From Prevotella sp. (GTDB taxonomy: Bacteria > Bacteroidota > Bacteroidia > Bacteroidales > Bacteroidaceae), in NCBI GenBank assembly GCA_017483805.1, contig JAFUUL010000048.1, positions 1-36,794 of the forward strand: a DNA stretch of 36,794 nt. The letters are read 5' to 3'. Below, piece by piece: positions 18,656 through 27,149 of the stretch; positions within the stretch are counted from its first letter, which is position 1, and every line of letters starts with the position of its first letter. The notes beneath the pieces are model-generated. The model saw only the letters and a list, made by a program, of their open reading frames with translations, did not search any database and was not told where the DNA came from. The translations under genes and the position numbers were made by a program.

Positions 18656-20365
18656 ATGTTAAAGGACAGAATTACAGGAGCGAAAGCGCTGATGCGGGCG
18701 CTGCAGGCCGAGGGCGTGAAGACCATCTTCGGCTACCCCGGCGGAGCCATCATGCCCGTCTACGATGCGCTCTTCGACTATACACGTGGCGAGAAGAAAT
18801 GCTTTGACCACATATTGGTGCGCCACGAGCAGGGTGCCACCCACGCTGCCGAGGGCTATGCCCGCGTCAGCGGCAAGGTAGGCGTGGCCCTGGTGACCAG
18901 CGGCCCCGGCGTGACCAACACCCTGACGGGCATCGCTGATGCCATGATGGACTCCACGCCGCTGGTGGTCATCGCCGGCCAGGTGGCCATTGGTGCTCTG
19001 GGCACCGATGCCTTCCAGGAGGTAGACCTCGTGGGTGTCTCGCAGCCCATATCGAAGTGGAGTTACCAGATCCGCCACGCCGAGGATGTGGCGTGGGCCG
19101 TCAGCCGTGCCTTCTACATCGCACGCACCGGCCGTCCGGGCCCCGTGGTACTCGACTTCCCCCGCAACGCCCAGGTAGAGGAGATCGACTGGGAACCGAA
19201 GATGGTAGACTTCGTGCGCTCGTACGTACCATATCCTAAACTGGACGAGGAGGCCGTGCGCCAGGCTGCCGAACTGATCAACAACGCCAAGCGCCCGCTG
19301 GCCCTGGTGGGTCAGGGCGTCGAACTGGGCAACGCCCAGGAGGAACTGCGCACCTTCCTCGAGAAGGCCGACATCCCCGCCGGTCGCACCATGCTGGGCC
19401 TCTCGGCCCTGTCCTCCAACCACCCGCTGAACGTGGGTATGCTGGGCATGCACGGCAACTATGCCGTCAACCTGAAGGAACAGGAGTGCGACGTGCTCAT
19501 CGCCATCGGCATGCGCTTCAGCGACCGCGTGACGGGCAACCTGAAGACCTACGCCAAGCAGGCCAAGGTCATCCACCTGGACATCGACCGCAGCGAGATA
19601 GACAAGAACGTGAAGACCGACGTGGCCGTGGTGGCCGACTGCAAGGAGTCGCTGCCCGCCATCACCGCCCTGCTCCGGGAGAACAGCCATCAGGAGTGGC
19701 GCGACTCGTTCCTGCCGCTCGACGAGAAGGAGCGCCAGAAGGTCATCGAGCCGGCCATCCATCCGCAGGCCGGTCCGCTGCTGATGGGCGAGGTGGTGAA
19801 TGCCGTGGCCGAGCAGGCCCCCGACGATGCCGTCCTCGTGACCGACGTGGGCCAGAACCAACTCTTTGCCACCCGCTACTTCAAGTACCACCACCAGCGC
19901 AGCGTCTGCACCAGCGGTGGACTGGGCACGATGGGCTACGGCATGCCGGCCGCCATCGGCGCCACCTTCGGAGCCCCCGACCGTGCCGTCTGCTGCTTCA
20001 TGGGCGACGGCGGTTTCCAGATGTGCATCGAGGAACTGGGCACCATCATGGAGCAGAAGTCGCCGGTGAAGATGATCCTGATGAACAACCACTATCTGGG
20101 CAACGTGCGCCAGTGGCAGGATATGTTCTGGCTGCGCCGCAAGTCGTTCACCAAGATGCTCAACCCCTGCTACGAACTTATCGCCCAGGGCTATGGCATC
20201 GCCTACGAGGCCGTCACCGACCGCAAGGACCTGGCCAAGGCCATCGAGAAGATGTTCGCCACCGACGGCCCCTTCATCCTGGAGTGCGCCATCAAGGAGG
20301 AAGACAACGTGCTGCCGATGACTCCTCCGGGCATGAATGTCAACGATATGCAACTGGAGATATAA
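18656..20365 (+). CDS. ilvB: Acetolactate synthase large subunit
   Basis: Thiamine-diphosphate enzyme that condenses pyruvate with pyruvate or 2-ketobutyrate, the first common step to valine, leucine and isoleucine. 569 aa. Catalytic Glu58 in RHEQGATHAAEGYAR. PGG in FGYPGGAI. FAD/central-domain motifs GMRFSDRVTGN. ThDP-binding GDGGFQMCIEELGT with the downstream NNHYLGNVRQWQ. The protein ends PPGMNVNDMQLEI soon after the usual C-terminus. It partners with ilvN, which follows after a gap filled by half of an inverted hairpin-repeat pair, so their translational coupling may be altered. Confidence 0.97.
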   Translation: MLKDRITGAKALMRALQAEGVKTIFGYPGGAIMPVYDALFDYTRGEKKCFDHILVRHEQGATHAAEGYARVSGKVGVALVTSGPGVTNTLTGIADAMMDSTPLVVIAGQVAIGALGTDAFQEVDLVGVSQPISKWSYQIRHAEDVAWAVSRAFYIARTGRPGPVVLDFPRNAQVEEIDWEPKMVDFVRSYVPYPKLDEEAVRQAAELINNAKRPLALVGQGVELGNAQEELRTFLEKADIPAGRTMLGLSALSSNHPLNVGMLGMHGNYAVNLKEQECDVLIAIGMRFSDRVTGNLKTYAKQAKVIHLDIDRSEIDKNVKTDVAVVADCKESLPAITALLRENSHQEWRDSFLPLDEKERQKVIEPAIHPQAGPLLMGEVVNAVAEQAPDDAVLVTDVGQNQLFATRYFKYHHQRSVCTSGGLGTMGYGMPAAIGATFGAPDRAVCCFMGDGGFQMCIEELGTIMEQKSPVKMILMNNHYLGNVRQWQDMFWLRRKSFTKMLNPCYELIAQGYGIAYEAVTDRKDLAKAIEKMFATDGPFILECAIKEEDNVLPMTPPGMNVNDMQLEI

Positions 20366-20370
20366 AAAAA

Positions 20371-20505
20371 GACTCTCCCCCGACCCCTCCCTGTGAGGGA
20401 GGGGAGTGATTACTACTAGACACATATATAAATTATGGATAAGAACAAAGAATCAAAAGGAGTAACTACTCCCCTCCCTCACAGGGAGGGGCAGGGGGGT
20501 GGGTC
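20371..20505 (+). repeat. Inverted pair of hairpin repeats spanning the ilvN start
   Basis: Two copies of a G/C-rich unit lie head to head: 20371-20417 (between ilvB and ilvN) and about 20458-20505 (inside ilvN). They share an exact 24-bp core (20384-20407 and 20468-20491, opposite strands) plus looser flanks. Each core is itself a hairpin, 9-bp arms CCCCTCCCT and AGGGAGGGG around a 3-nt loop. In RNA the two copies can pair, leaving the ilvN ATG (20435) in a loop of about 60 nt. The inner copy is translated as TTPLPHREGQGGGS. Confidence 0.85.
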
Positions 20506-21040
20506 TTCCTTATATACCCTGCTGGTCTACTCTGAGAACGTGGCTGGTATCCTGAACCAGATCACCGCCGTCTTCACCCGTCGACAGGTGAACATCGAGA
20601 GCCTGAACGTGTCGGCCTCCAGCATCCCCGGTGTCCACAAGTACACCATCACCGCCTGGAGCGACGAGGACCAGATTGTCAAGATCACCCATCAGATAGA
20701 GAAGAAGATCGATGTGGTAAAGGCCAACTACTTCACCGACGATCAACTCTTCATCCGCGAGGCCGGTCTCTACAAACTGTCCACCGACAAGGTGCTGGAG
20801 AACCCCGAGATCTCGCGCACCGTGCGCCGCTACGACGCCACCATCACCGAGGTGAACCCCACCTATACCATCGTGATGAAGAGCGGCAAGACCGACGACA
20901 TCATCTCGCTCTTCCGCGCCCTCGATGCCTTCGGCTGTGTGCTGCAGTACACCCGCAGCGGCCGCATTGCCGTCACCCGCGGCAAGCAGGAGCAGGTCAG
21001 CGAGTTCCTCGAGCAGCGCGAGAAGGAGCATAACACATAA
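20435..21040 (+). CDS. ilvN: Acetolactate synthase small (regulatory) subunit
   Basis: Regulatory partner of IlvB; its ACT domain binds valine for feedback control. 201 aa. The ACT domain starts at LYTLLVYSENVAGILNQI (about residues 26-43) and includes RQVNIESLNVSASSI and HKYTI; a C-terminal ACT-like/regulatory half follows. The first ~25 residues (KGVTTPLPHREGQGGGSS) are not family sequence: they translate an inserted G/C hairpin repeat. Normal homologues begin only a few residues before LYTL. The ATG at 20435 is the only start that keeps frame; its placement between two inverted repeats could lower or regulate translation. ilvH is an equally valid name. Confidence 0.93.
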   Translation: MDKNKESKGVTTPLPHREGQGGGSSLYTLLVYSENVAGILNQITAVFTRRQVNIESLNVSASSIPGVHKYTITAWSDEDQIVKITHQIEKKIDVVKANYFTDDQLFIREAGLYKLSTDKVLENPEISRTVRRYDATITEVNPTYTIVMKSGKTDDIISLFRALDAFGCVLQYTRSGRIAVTRGKQEQVSEFLEQREKEHNT

Positions 21041-21068
21041 GACGATCACCTTTGTTAATACCTGACGA

Positions 21069-22994
21069 GTGGAACAAAATAAACTGAAAATACTGAGCAC
21101 CATCGACAACCCCACGCAACTGAGGCTGATGAAACCGGAGTTGCTGCCCAAACTGTGTGCAGAACTGCGCGAGGACATCATCCAGGAGTTGTCGGTCAAC
21201 CCCGGCCATCTGGCATCCAGTCTGGGCGTGGTGGAACTCACGGTGGCCCTCCACTATGTGTTCAACACCCCCGACGACCGCATCGTCTGGGACGTGGGCC
21301 ATCAGGCCTACGGCCACAAGATACTGACGGGGCGCCGCGACCAGTTCTGCACCAACCGCAAGTTGCACGGCATACGCCCCTTCCCCAGCCCTGAGGAGAG
21401 CGAGTACGACGCGTTCATCTGCGGTCACGCCTCCAACAGCATCTCCGCCGCACTGGGCATGGCCGTGGCTGCCAACAGTCTGCAGACGGAAGCCAAGAGC
21501 CGCAAGGTCGTGGCCGTCATCGGCGACGGTGCCATGAGCGGCGGTCTGGCCTTCGAAGGGTTGAACAACGTATCCAGTTCGCCCAACGACCTGCTCATCG
21601 TGCTCAACGACAACGACATGTCCATCGACCGCTCCGTGGGCGGCATGAAGGAGTATCTCCTCGGCCTGAGCACCAACGAGACCTACAACAGCGTGCGCTT
21701 CAAGGCCTCGCGCTGGCTGGCCTCGCAGGGCCTGCTCACCGACGACCGCAAGAAGGGCATCATCCGTCTGACCAACGCCCTGAAGAGTGCCATCTCGCAG
21801 CAGCAGAACATCTTCGAGGGCATGAACATCCGCTACTTCGGGCCCTTCGACGGTCACGACGTCAAGGAACTGGTGCGCATCCTCAAACAACTCAAGGACA
21901 TGAAGGGACCCAAGTTGCTCCACCTGCACACCAAGAAAGGCCACGGCTACGCCCCTGCCGAGAACTACAAGCCCGTGTGGCACGCCCCCGGCAAGTTCGA
22001 CCCCAACACGGGCGAACTGAAGCAGGGCGACAGCAAGAACAAGCCGCCCAAGTTCCAGGATGTCTTTGGTGAGACCCTGCTTGAACTGGCCCGCCAGAAT
22101 CCCCGCATCGTGGGCGTCACGCCGGCCATGCCTACAGGCTGCTCGATGTGCATCCCTATGGCAGAGATGCCCGACCGCATGTTCGACGTGGGCATCGCCG
22201 AGGGTCATGCCGTCACCTTCTCTGCCGGCATGGCCAAGGACGGCCTGCTACCCTTCTGCAACATCTACAGTGCCTTTGCCCAGCGTGCCTACGACAACAT
22301 CATCCACGATGTGGCCATACTCCGGCTGCCCGTGGTGCTCTGTCTCGACCGCGCCGGACTGGTGGGCGAAGACGGCCCCACGCACCATGGTGCCTTCGAC
22401 CTGGCCGCCCTGCGACCCATACCCAACGTCACCATCGCCTCGCCACTCGACGAGCACGAACTACGCCGCCTGATGTACACCGCCCAACTTGAGGGCAAGG
22501 GTCCCTTCGTCATCCGCTACCCCCGCGGCTGCGGCTCGCTGGTCGACTGGCGCTGTCCGCTGGAGGAGATTCCCGTGGGCACCGGCCGCAAACTGCGCGA
22601 GGGCGACGACGTGGCCATCCTGGCCATCGGCCCCATCGGCAACGATGCCCTGAAGGCCGCCGTAGAGTGCGCCATGTACAACCAGGTACAGTGTGCCGTC
22701 TACGACATGCGCTTCCTGAAGCCCCTCGACGAGCAGATACTCCACGAGGTAGGTCGCAAATACCGCCGCATCATCACCATCGAAGACGGCGTGCGCAACG
22801 GCGGACTGGGCAGTGCCGTGCTCGAGTGGATGAGCGACCACGACTATCAGCCCCACATCACCCGTCTGGGTCTGCCCGACCAGTTTGTGGAGCATGGCAC
22901 CGTGGCCGAACTGCGCCAGATCGTGGGTCTCGACATCGAGAGCATCAAGAAAGCCATAGTAGCCCCCTTGGGGGCAGAAGGGGGGGCCTCATGA
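21069..22994 (+). CDS. dxs: 1-deoxy-D-xylulose-5-phosphate synthase
   Basis: Thiamine-diphosphate enzyme joining pyruvate and glyceraldehyde-3-phosphate, the first step of the MEP isoprenoid path. 641 aa from a GTG at 21069; TGA lies two codons upstream in frame, and [13 protein letters not shown] is the usual Dxs N-terminus, so the GTG is the likely start. Motifs: [30 protein letters not shown] with the downstream NDNDMSI (ThDP/Mg), VGIAEGHAV with the catalytic Glu, and [10 protein letters not shown]. The last ten residues ([10 protein letters not shown]) are an added tail made by a G/C repeat. The TGA overlaps the trkA ATG. It is 28 nt after ilvN on the same strand. Confidence 0.96.
   Translation: MEQNKLKILSTIDNPTQLRLMKPELLPKLCAELREDIIQELSVNPGHLASSLGVVELTVALHYVFNTPDDRIVWDVGHQAYGHKILTGRRDQFCTNRKLHGIRPFPSPEESEYDAFICGHASNSISAALGMAVAANSLQTEAKSRKVVAVIGDGAMSGGLAFEGLNNVSSSPNDLLIVLNDNDMSIDRSVGGMKEYLLGLSTNETYNSVRFKASRWLASQGLLTDDRKKGIIRLTNALKSAISQQQNIFEGMNIRYFGPFDGHDVKELVRILKQLKDMKGPKLLHLHTKKGHGYAPAENYKPVWHAPGKFDPNTGELKQGDSKNKPPKFQDVFGETLLELARQNPRIVGVTPAMPTGCSMCIPMAEMPDRMFDVGIAEGHAVTFSAGMAKDGLLPFCNIYSAFAQRAYDNIIHDVAILRLPVVLCLDRAGLVGEDGPTHHGAFDLAALRPIPNVTIASPLDEHELRRLMYTAQLEGKGPFVIRYPRGCGSLVDWRCPLEEIPVGTGRKLREGDDVAILAIGPIGNDALKAAVECAMYNQVQCAVYDMRFLKPLDEQILHEVGRKYRRIITIEDGVRNGGLGSAVLEWMSDHDYQPHITRLGLPDQFVEHGTVAELRQIVGLDIESIKKAIVAPLGAEGGAS
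22962..22990 (+). repeat. G/C-rich repeat forming the dxs C-terminus
   Basis: GCCCCCTTGGGGGCAGAAGG, then GGGGGCCTC, sits directly before the trkA ATG. It encodes the extra tail [10 protein letters not shown] and supplies the 4-base overlap of dxs with trkA. It is the same family as the copies in GH31. Confidence 0.7.
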
Positions 22995-24349
22995 AGATCA
23001 TCATAGCCGGCGCAGGAGCCGTAGGCATCCACCTATCGAAACTCCTTTCCACGGAGAACCACGACTGCGTGCTCATCGATGACAGCGAGGAGCGGCTCAA
23101 CAACATGGACTCCAGTTACGACATCATGGCCATCAACGACTCGCCTACGAGCATCAAGGCCCTGAAGGACGCCGGCGTGGCCGGTGCCGACCTCTTCGTG
23201 GGAGTGACCCGCTACGAGAGCCGCAACATCACCGCCTGCACCCTGGCCCATGCCCTGGGCGCCAAGAAGACCGTGGCCCGCATCGACAACTACGAGTATC
23301 TCTCGCCCCAGAACCAGCCCTTCTTCCACGACCTCGGCATCGACTCGCTGGTCTACCCTGAGGTGCTGGCTGCTGCCGACATCATCAACGGACTGAAACT
23401 CTCGTGGGTCCGCCAGCGATGGGATGTGCACGACGGTGCCCTGGTACTGCTCGGCATCAAACTGCGCGAGGGCTGCGAGATTCTCAACCAGCCGCTGAAG
23501 GATCTCTGCGGCCCCGACGACCCCTACCACGTGGTGGCCATCAAGCGCGGCACCGACGCCATCATCCCCGGCGGCATGGACGTGCTGCAACTGCACGACC
23601 TGGCCTACTTCATGACCACCCGCGAGTACATCCCCTATATCCGCAAGATTGTGGGCAAGGAGCACTACGAGGATGTGCACAACGTCATCATCATGGGTGG
23701 CGGCAAGACGGCCGTCAGGGCCGCACTCACCATGCCCGACTACATGAACACCAAGATCATCGAGATAGATGCCGACCGCTGCGAACGGCTCAACCAACTG
23801 CTGGCCACCAACGACGCCATGGTCATCCACGGCGACGGCCGCGACCTCAGCCTGCTCAGCGAGGAGGGCATCCGCCACACCCAGGCCTTCGTGGCCCTCA
23901 CCGGCAATGCCGAGACCAACATCCTGGCCTGTCTGACGGCCAAGAAACTGGGCGTGCGCAAGACCGTGGCCATGGTGGAGAACCTCGACTACGTGTCGAT
24001 GGCCGAGAGCCTCGACATCGGCACCATCATCAACAAGAAGACGGTGGCCGCCAGCCACATCTTCCAGATGATGCTCAAGGCCGACGTGCGCAACATGCGG
24101 TCGCTGATGATGGTCGAGGCCGACGTGGCCGAGTTTGTGCCCGCCGAAGGCTCCCGTGTCACCAAGAAGCCCGTCAAGGAACTGGGCCTGCCCTTCGGCA
24201 TGACCATCGGCGGACTGGTGCGCGACGGCAAGGGTATCCTGGTCAACGGCAACACGCTCATCCAGGCTGGCGACTCCGTCATGGTGTTCTGCCACAAGCA
24301 CCAACTCGACAAGGCCGAGAAGTTCTTCAAGAAATCGCTCTTCTTTTAA
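22991..24349 (+). CDS. trkA: Trk potassium uptake NAD-binding protein TrkA
   Basis: Cytoplasmic regulatory subunit that binds NAD(H) and gates the TrkH K+ channel. 452 aa from the ATG at 22991, where [17 protein letters not shown] is the expected start; a longer ORF upstream is out of context with dxs and rejected. Two RCK halves: the first Rossmann domain (residues 1-120, GAGAVG, then [10 protein letters not shown]) with a TrkA_C domain, and the second starting [16 protein letters not shown] (about residue 235) with its own TrkA_C ending in [20 protein letters not shown]. The double layout is typical of TrkA. Its ATG overlaps the dxs stop (ATGA), and trkH follows after 22 nt. Confidence 0.96.
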   Translation: MKIIIAGAGAVGIHLSKLLSTENHDCVLIDDSEERLNNMDSSYDIMAINDSPTSIKALKDAGVAGADLFVGVTRYESRNITACTLAHALGAKKTVARIDNYEYLSPQNQPFFHDLGIDSLVYPEVLAAADIINGLKLSWVRQRWDVHDGALVLLGIKLREGCEILNQPLKDLCGPDDPYHVVAIKRGTDAIIPGGMDVLQLHDLAYFMTTREYIPYIRKIVGKEHYEDVHNVIIMGGGKTAVRAALTMPDYMNTKIIEIDADRCERLNQLLATNDAMVIHGDGRDLSLLSEEGIRHTQAFVALTGNAETNILACLTAKKLGVRKTVAMVENLDYVSMAESLDIGTIINKKTVAASHIFQMMLKADVRNMRSLMMVEADVAEFVPAEGSRVTKKPVKELGLPFGMTIGGLVRDGKGILVNGNTLIQAGDSVMVFCHKHQLDKAEKFFKKSLFF

Positions 24350-24352
24350 TCC

Positions 24353-24373
24353 TCAATCTTCAATCTTCAATTT
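24353..24373 (+). repeat. Heptamer tandem repeat at the trkH start
   Basis: TCAATCT, TCAATCT, TCAATTT occur in tandem between trkA and trkH, overlapping the TTG start of trkH. The same 14 bases (TCAATCTTCAATCT) occur on the minus strand at about 4716-4729 inside the GH3 gene. Confidence 0.6.
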
Positions 24374-25826
24374 GATAAACTGGCGCATCATATCAAAGAT
24401 CATCGGCTCGCTGCTCTTCATCGAGGCCTTCTTCATGGGCTGCTGCTGCGGACTGGCCATGTCGTTCCACGAGGACGACGTGATGGCCTTCCTGGCCTCC
24501 ACGCTGCTCACGTTCAGCGGCGCCTTCATCTTCCTGTTCTTCGGACGCGAGGCCGAAAACTCCCTCAGCCGCCGCGACGCCTATGTCGTGGTCACGCTCA
24601 CCTGGGTGGTGTTCTCCTTCTTTGGTATGTTCCCCTTCCTCATCCACGGCTCCATGACCAGCATCACCGATGCCTACTTCGAGACCATGTCGGGCTTCAC
24701 CACCACCGGTGCCACCGTCATCGACGATGTGGAGTCTCTGCCCCATGGCCTGCTCTTCTGGCGCTCGCTCATGCAGTGGATAGGCGGCTTGGGCATCGTC
24801 TTCTTCACCATCGCCATCCTGCCCTCGCTCGTAGGCGGCAGCGTCAAGGTGTTTGCCGCCGAGGCCACCGGCCCTATGCGCTCTAAGATGCACCCCCGAC
24901 TGAGCACCTCGGCCAAGTGGATATGGAGCATCTACCTGCTGCTCACCATCGCCTGCGCCCTGTCGTTCTGGCTGGCGGGCATGGACTGGTTCGACGCCAC
25001 CAACTACTCCATGTCGACCACCGCCACCGGCGGCTTCTCCACCCACAACGGCACCATTTTCCTGGCCAAGCCCAGCATCGAGTATCTGGCCATCCTGTTC
25101 CAGTTTCTGGCCGGCATCAACTTCACGCTGCTCTACGTCAGCGTCTTCAAGTTCCGTTTCGGCTCGCTCTTCCGCAACTCCGAATTTAAGATGTACGTGG
25201 CCACCATCCTCGTGGCCACCCTGTGGATCATGTATCTGCTCATCACCCGCCTGGACTACACCATCGAGCCGGCCTTCCGCTCGGCCCTCTTCCAGGTGGT
25301 GTCGTTCATCACCACCACCGGTCTGAGCAACACCGACGCCGGTGCCTGGCCCCACATCACGTGGGTCATCCTCATGCTGCTCATGTTCATGGGTGCCTGT
25401 GCCGGCAGCACCACCGGCGGCTTCAAGAGCATCCGCGTGCTCATGCTGCTCAAGGTGCTGCGCAACGAGTTCCGCCACATCCTCCACCCCAATGCCGTGC
25501 TGCCCGTCAAGATGAGCGGCCAGAGCATCCCTCAGGGCCGGCTGGTCACGCTCCTGGCCTTCGTCACCATCTACGTCATCATGCTGCTGGCCACCGCCAC
25601 CATCATCAATGTCTCCGGCGTCGACATCACCAACGCCCTGACCATCTCGCTCAGCCTCATCAGCAACGTGGGTGCCGGTCTCGACACCAACATCGGCCCG
25701 CAGATGTCGTGGGCCGACCTCTCCTGCGGCATCAAGTGGCTCTGCTCCTTCCTCATGCTCGTAGGCCGTCTGGAGATCATCGCCGTGCTGGTGCTCTTCA
25801 CCCGTTCGTTCTGGAAGGAGAACTGA
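24372..25826 (+). CDS. trkH: Trk potassium uptake channel TrkH
   Basis: Inner-membrane K+ channel subunit, 484 aa, with about ten hydrophobic helices arranged as four pore repeats. Selectivity-loop segments are visible: SGFTTTGATV (first repeat), STTATGGFSTHNGT (second), VSFITTTGLSNTD (third), and NVGAGLDTNIGP (fourth). CAGSTTGGFKSIRVL is the conserved region before the last repeat. The start is a TTG at 24372: MINWRIISKIIGSLLFIEAF is what family N-termini look like, and the next ATG (residue 22) would cut the first helix. It works with TrkA just upstream. It marks the end of the GC-rich core block. Confidence 0.95.
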   Translation: MINWRIISKIIGSLLFIEAFFMGCCCGLAMSFHEDDVMAFLASTLLTFSGAFIFLFFGREAENSLSRRDAYVVVTLTWVVFSFFGMFPFLIHGSMTSITDAYFETMSGFTTTGATVIDDVESLPHGLLFWRSLMQWIGGLGIVFFTIAILPSLVGGSVKVFAAEATGPMRSKMHPRLSTSAKWIWSIYLLLTIACALSFWLAGMDWFDATNYSMSTTATGGFSTHNGTIFLAKPSIEYLAILFQFLAGINFTLLYVSVFKFRFGSLFRNSEFKMYVATILVATLWIMYLLITRLDYTIEPAFRSALFQVVSFITTTGLSNTDAGAWPHITWVILMLLMFMGACAGSTTGGFKSIRVLMLLKVLRNEFRHILHPNAVLPVKMSGQSIPQGRLVTLLAFVTIYVIMLLATATIINVSGVDITNALTISLSLISNVGAGLDTNIGPQMSWADLSCGIKWLCSFLMLVGRLEIIAVLVLFTRSFWKEN

Positions 25827-25883
25827 TGCTAGTCACTCGTACCTCTTGTTCAACCAGATATGAAGAAAAAGAATTTCTGAATT

Positions 25884-25912
25884 ATACAAATTTGCGTAAC
25901 GCATTTTTGTAT
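25884..25912. terminator. Stem-loop between trkH and the Abi gene
   Basis: ATACAAATTTGCG and CGCATTTTTGTAT pair with two mismatches around a TAA loop in the gap between two convergent genes. There is no T run directly after it on either strand, so the terminator role is tentative. Confidence 0.4.
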
Positions 25913-25960
25913 AAAAAGAAAAAAGATACGCCGAACTTACTGTTCTTGTCGGGTACAAAG

Positions 25961-26956
25961 TTAGGCATTTCTTCCCAGACGACCAAACATTGAGGCGATT
26001 ATCTTCCCAAGCCACGTCTTCTGGTCTCTCTTTGTTGCCCAGATAGGCTCATGCTCCCATCCTGCAAAGAAGCCCATGCGCTGGATAGGCAGATGGCTGT
26101 ACTTCTTCATCAGTTGGAAAATGTCCGCCCTCAGTCTATTGCCAGGATTGACCGCATCACAGAGATAAAGCATAGCAGTGATGATATAGAAAGGGCGCTT
26201 TGCCTCTATGTCTGACAATTGATGCGATAGCCATATATTATGAGGATTTAGTGGTTCCGAAGGACGCTTAACCATATTGCGGCTCCATAAACGGGAGTGG
26301 TGGGCGACGATGTTTCGCAAATATGCAATCGCTTCTAGCCAACTGGCCAAGTCACTGTGGATGCTCAGCCCGAACTCGTTGGCAATCTTTGACTTCGCTG
26401 GCAATTGGTGGCCGATGTTCTTATAGAGTTTGGACAAATCGCCCAACGTCGCTACTTCCAGAATAATCCATGCATCAGGGTCTTCGTCACTCTGCCATCC
26501 ATTCTGAATCTGGTTAGGGTGCTGTCGTCTGTAATCTTTGGCGAACACTTCACCGCTCTCAGCAAATTCCACCTGAAGATGCTGTAGTTGTTTGGCATAT
26601 AGATTAGCATTATTGAACAGTGTACCTTCCATATACCAAAGTCCCCCATGTGCTTGAGACATGTGGTAAATCAACTTTGTGCGCAAGGCAATCTCTATGG
26701 TGTCAATGGCAGTGAACAATATCTTTCGCAAGGCATTGTCGAATTCATACCGCTCAATCACATCATCAAAACAACTTCCATTCATAAAGACATGATTAAC
26801 GGGGTCACTCTGCATATCCCACCAATAGGCTTTCAGACGGAAGTAACTGATACGCTTGAGGCATTCCGTTGCGAAAGCCCTGTCGCGGAACTGCATCCCG
26901 CGATTTTCAAGCAGATCAATCTGCTCCTGTATGGTTCTCGATGCCTTGTTAGCCAT
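25961..26956 (-). CDS. Abi family abortive-infection protein (Abi_2/AbiD-AbiF type, HEPN-like)
   Basis: Predicted phage-defence or toxin protein, 331 aa, cytoplasmic. The N-terminus ASRTIQEQIDLLENRGMQF and ECLKRISYFRLKAYWW are hallmarks of the Abi_2 family (PF07751). The later segment AYLRNIVAHHSRLW carries Arg214-Asn-x3-His219, the Rx4-6H motif of HEPN ribonucleases, so RNA cleavage is the likely activity (inference). The gene is clearly AT-richer than trkH next door, suggesting transfer. A -33/-7 promoter lies about 95-130 nt upstream, and a 12-bp perfect palindrome touches the start codon. No protein antitoxin is adjacent; the divergent non-coding stretch (27150-27515) is the obvious partner candidate. 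Confidence 0.85.
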   Translation of the reverse strand: MANKASRTIQEQIDLLENRGMQFRDRAFATECLKRISYFRLKAYWWDMQSDPVNHVFMNGSCFDDVIERYEFDNALRKILFTAIDTIEIALRTKLIYHMSQAHGGLWYMEGTLFNNANLYAKQLQHLQVEFAESGEVFAKDYRRQHPNQIQNGWQSDEDPDAWIILEVATLGDLSKLYKNIGHQLPAKSKIANEFGLSIHSDLASWLEAIAYLRNIVAHHSRLWSRNMVKRPSEPLNPHNIWLSHQLSDIEAKRPFYIITAMLYLCDAVNPGNRLRADIFQLMKKYSHLPIQRMGFFAGWEHEPIWATKRDQKTWLGKIIASMFGRLGRNA

Positions 26957-26968
26957 ATTTCATGAAAT
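26957..26968. promoter_or_regulatory. Perfect 12-bp palindrome at the Abi start codon
   Basis: ATTTCATGAAAT lies immediately upstream of the minus-strand ATG (26954-26956). It could be an operator or a small hairpin that shields the start codon. It also contains an out-of-frame ATG. Confidence 0.5.
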
Positions 26969-27055
26969 GACCCGCCGGCAGTTCTGATGGTATGCACAGC
27001 GGGTACTGTTATCGTAAGACGGGCTAACAGCCCTTTGTCTTTCTGAATTTCGGTG

Positions 27056-27087
27056 CAAAGATAGTATATTTTTCTCATAAATACAAC
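27056..27087 (-). promoter_or_regulatory. Promoter of the Abi gene
   Basis: On the minus strand, GTTG (27084-27087), 20 nt, TATCTTTG (27056-27063). It predicts a leader of about 90 nt. The leader holds a GGGCT/AGCCC hairpin (27031-27043) and distant complementary ACCCGC/GCGGGT segments. Confidence 0.7.
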
Positions 27088-27136
27088 TTTTTCAAAGTTT
27101 TTTTGGAAAAATGATAGGAATTTGCCACTTTTTTCG

Positions 27137-27144
27137 TAACTTTG
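27137..27144 (+). promoter_or_regulatory. Divergent -7 box facing the non-coding region
   Basis: TAACTTTG matches TAnnTTTG and is followed by GCACCCG, with transcription expected from about 27150. No convincing -33 box is found at 19-21 nt. No credible protein gene begins within 420 nt downstream. Confidence 0.5.
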
Positions 27145-27149
27145 CACCC

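Noticed and set aside
18659-20425. 588-codon minus-strand ORF opposite ilvB
   Set aside because: Antisense shadow caused by high GC and codon bias of ilvB; no start context and His/Gly/Val-rich low-complexity translation.
22667-24349. Long trkA ORF starting inside dxs
   Set aside because: The first ~108 codons overlap dxs in another frame and are Arg/His/Pro-rich; the TrkA start motif begins at the ATG at 22991.
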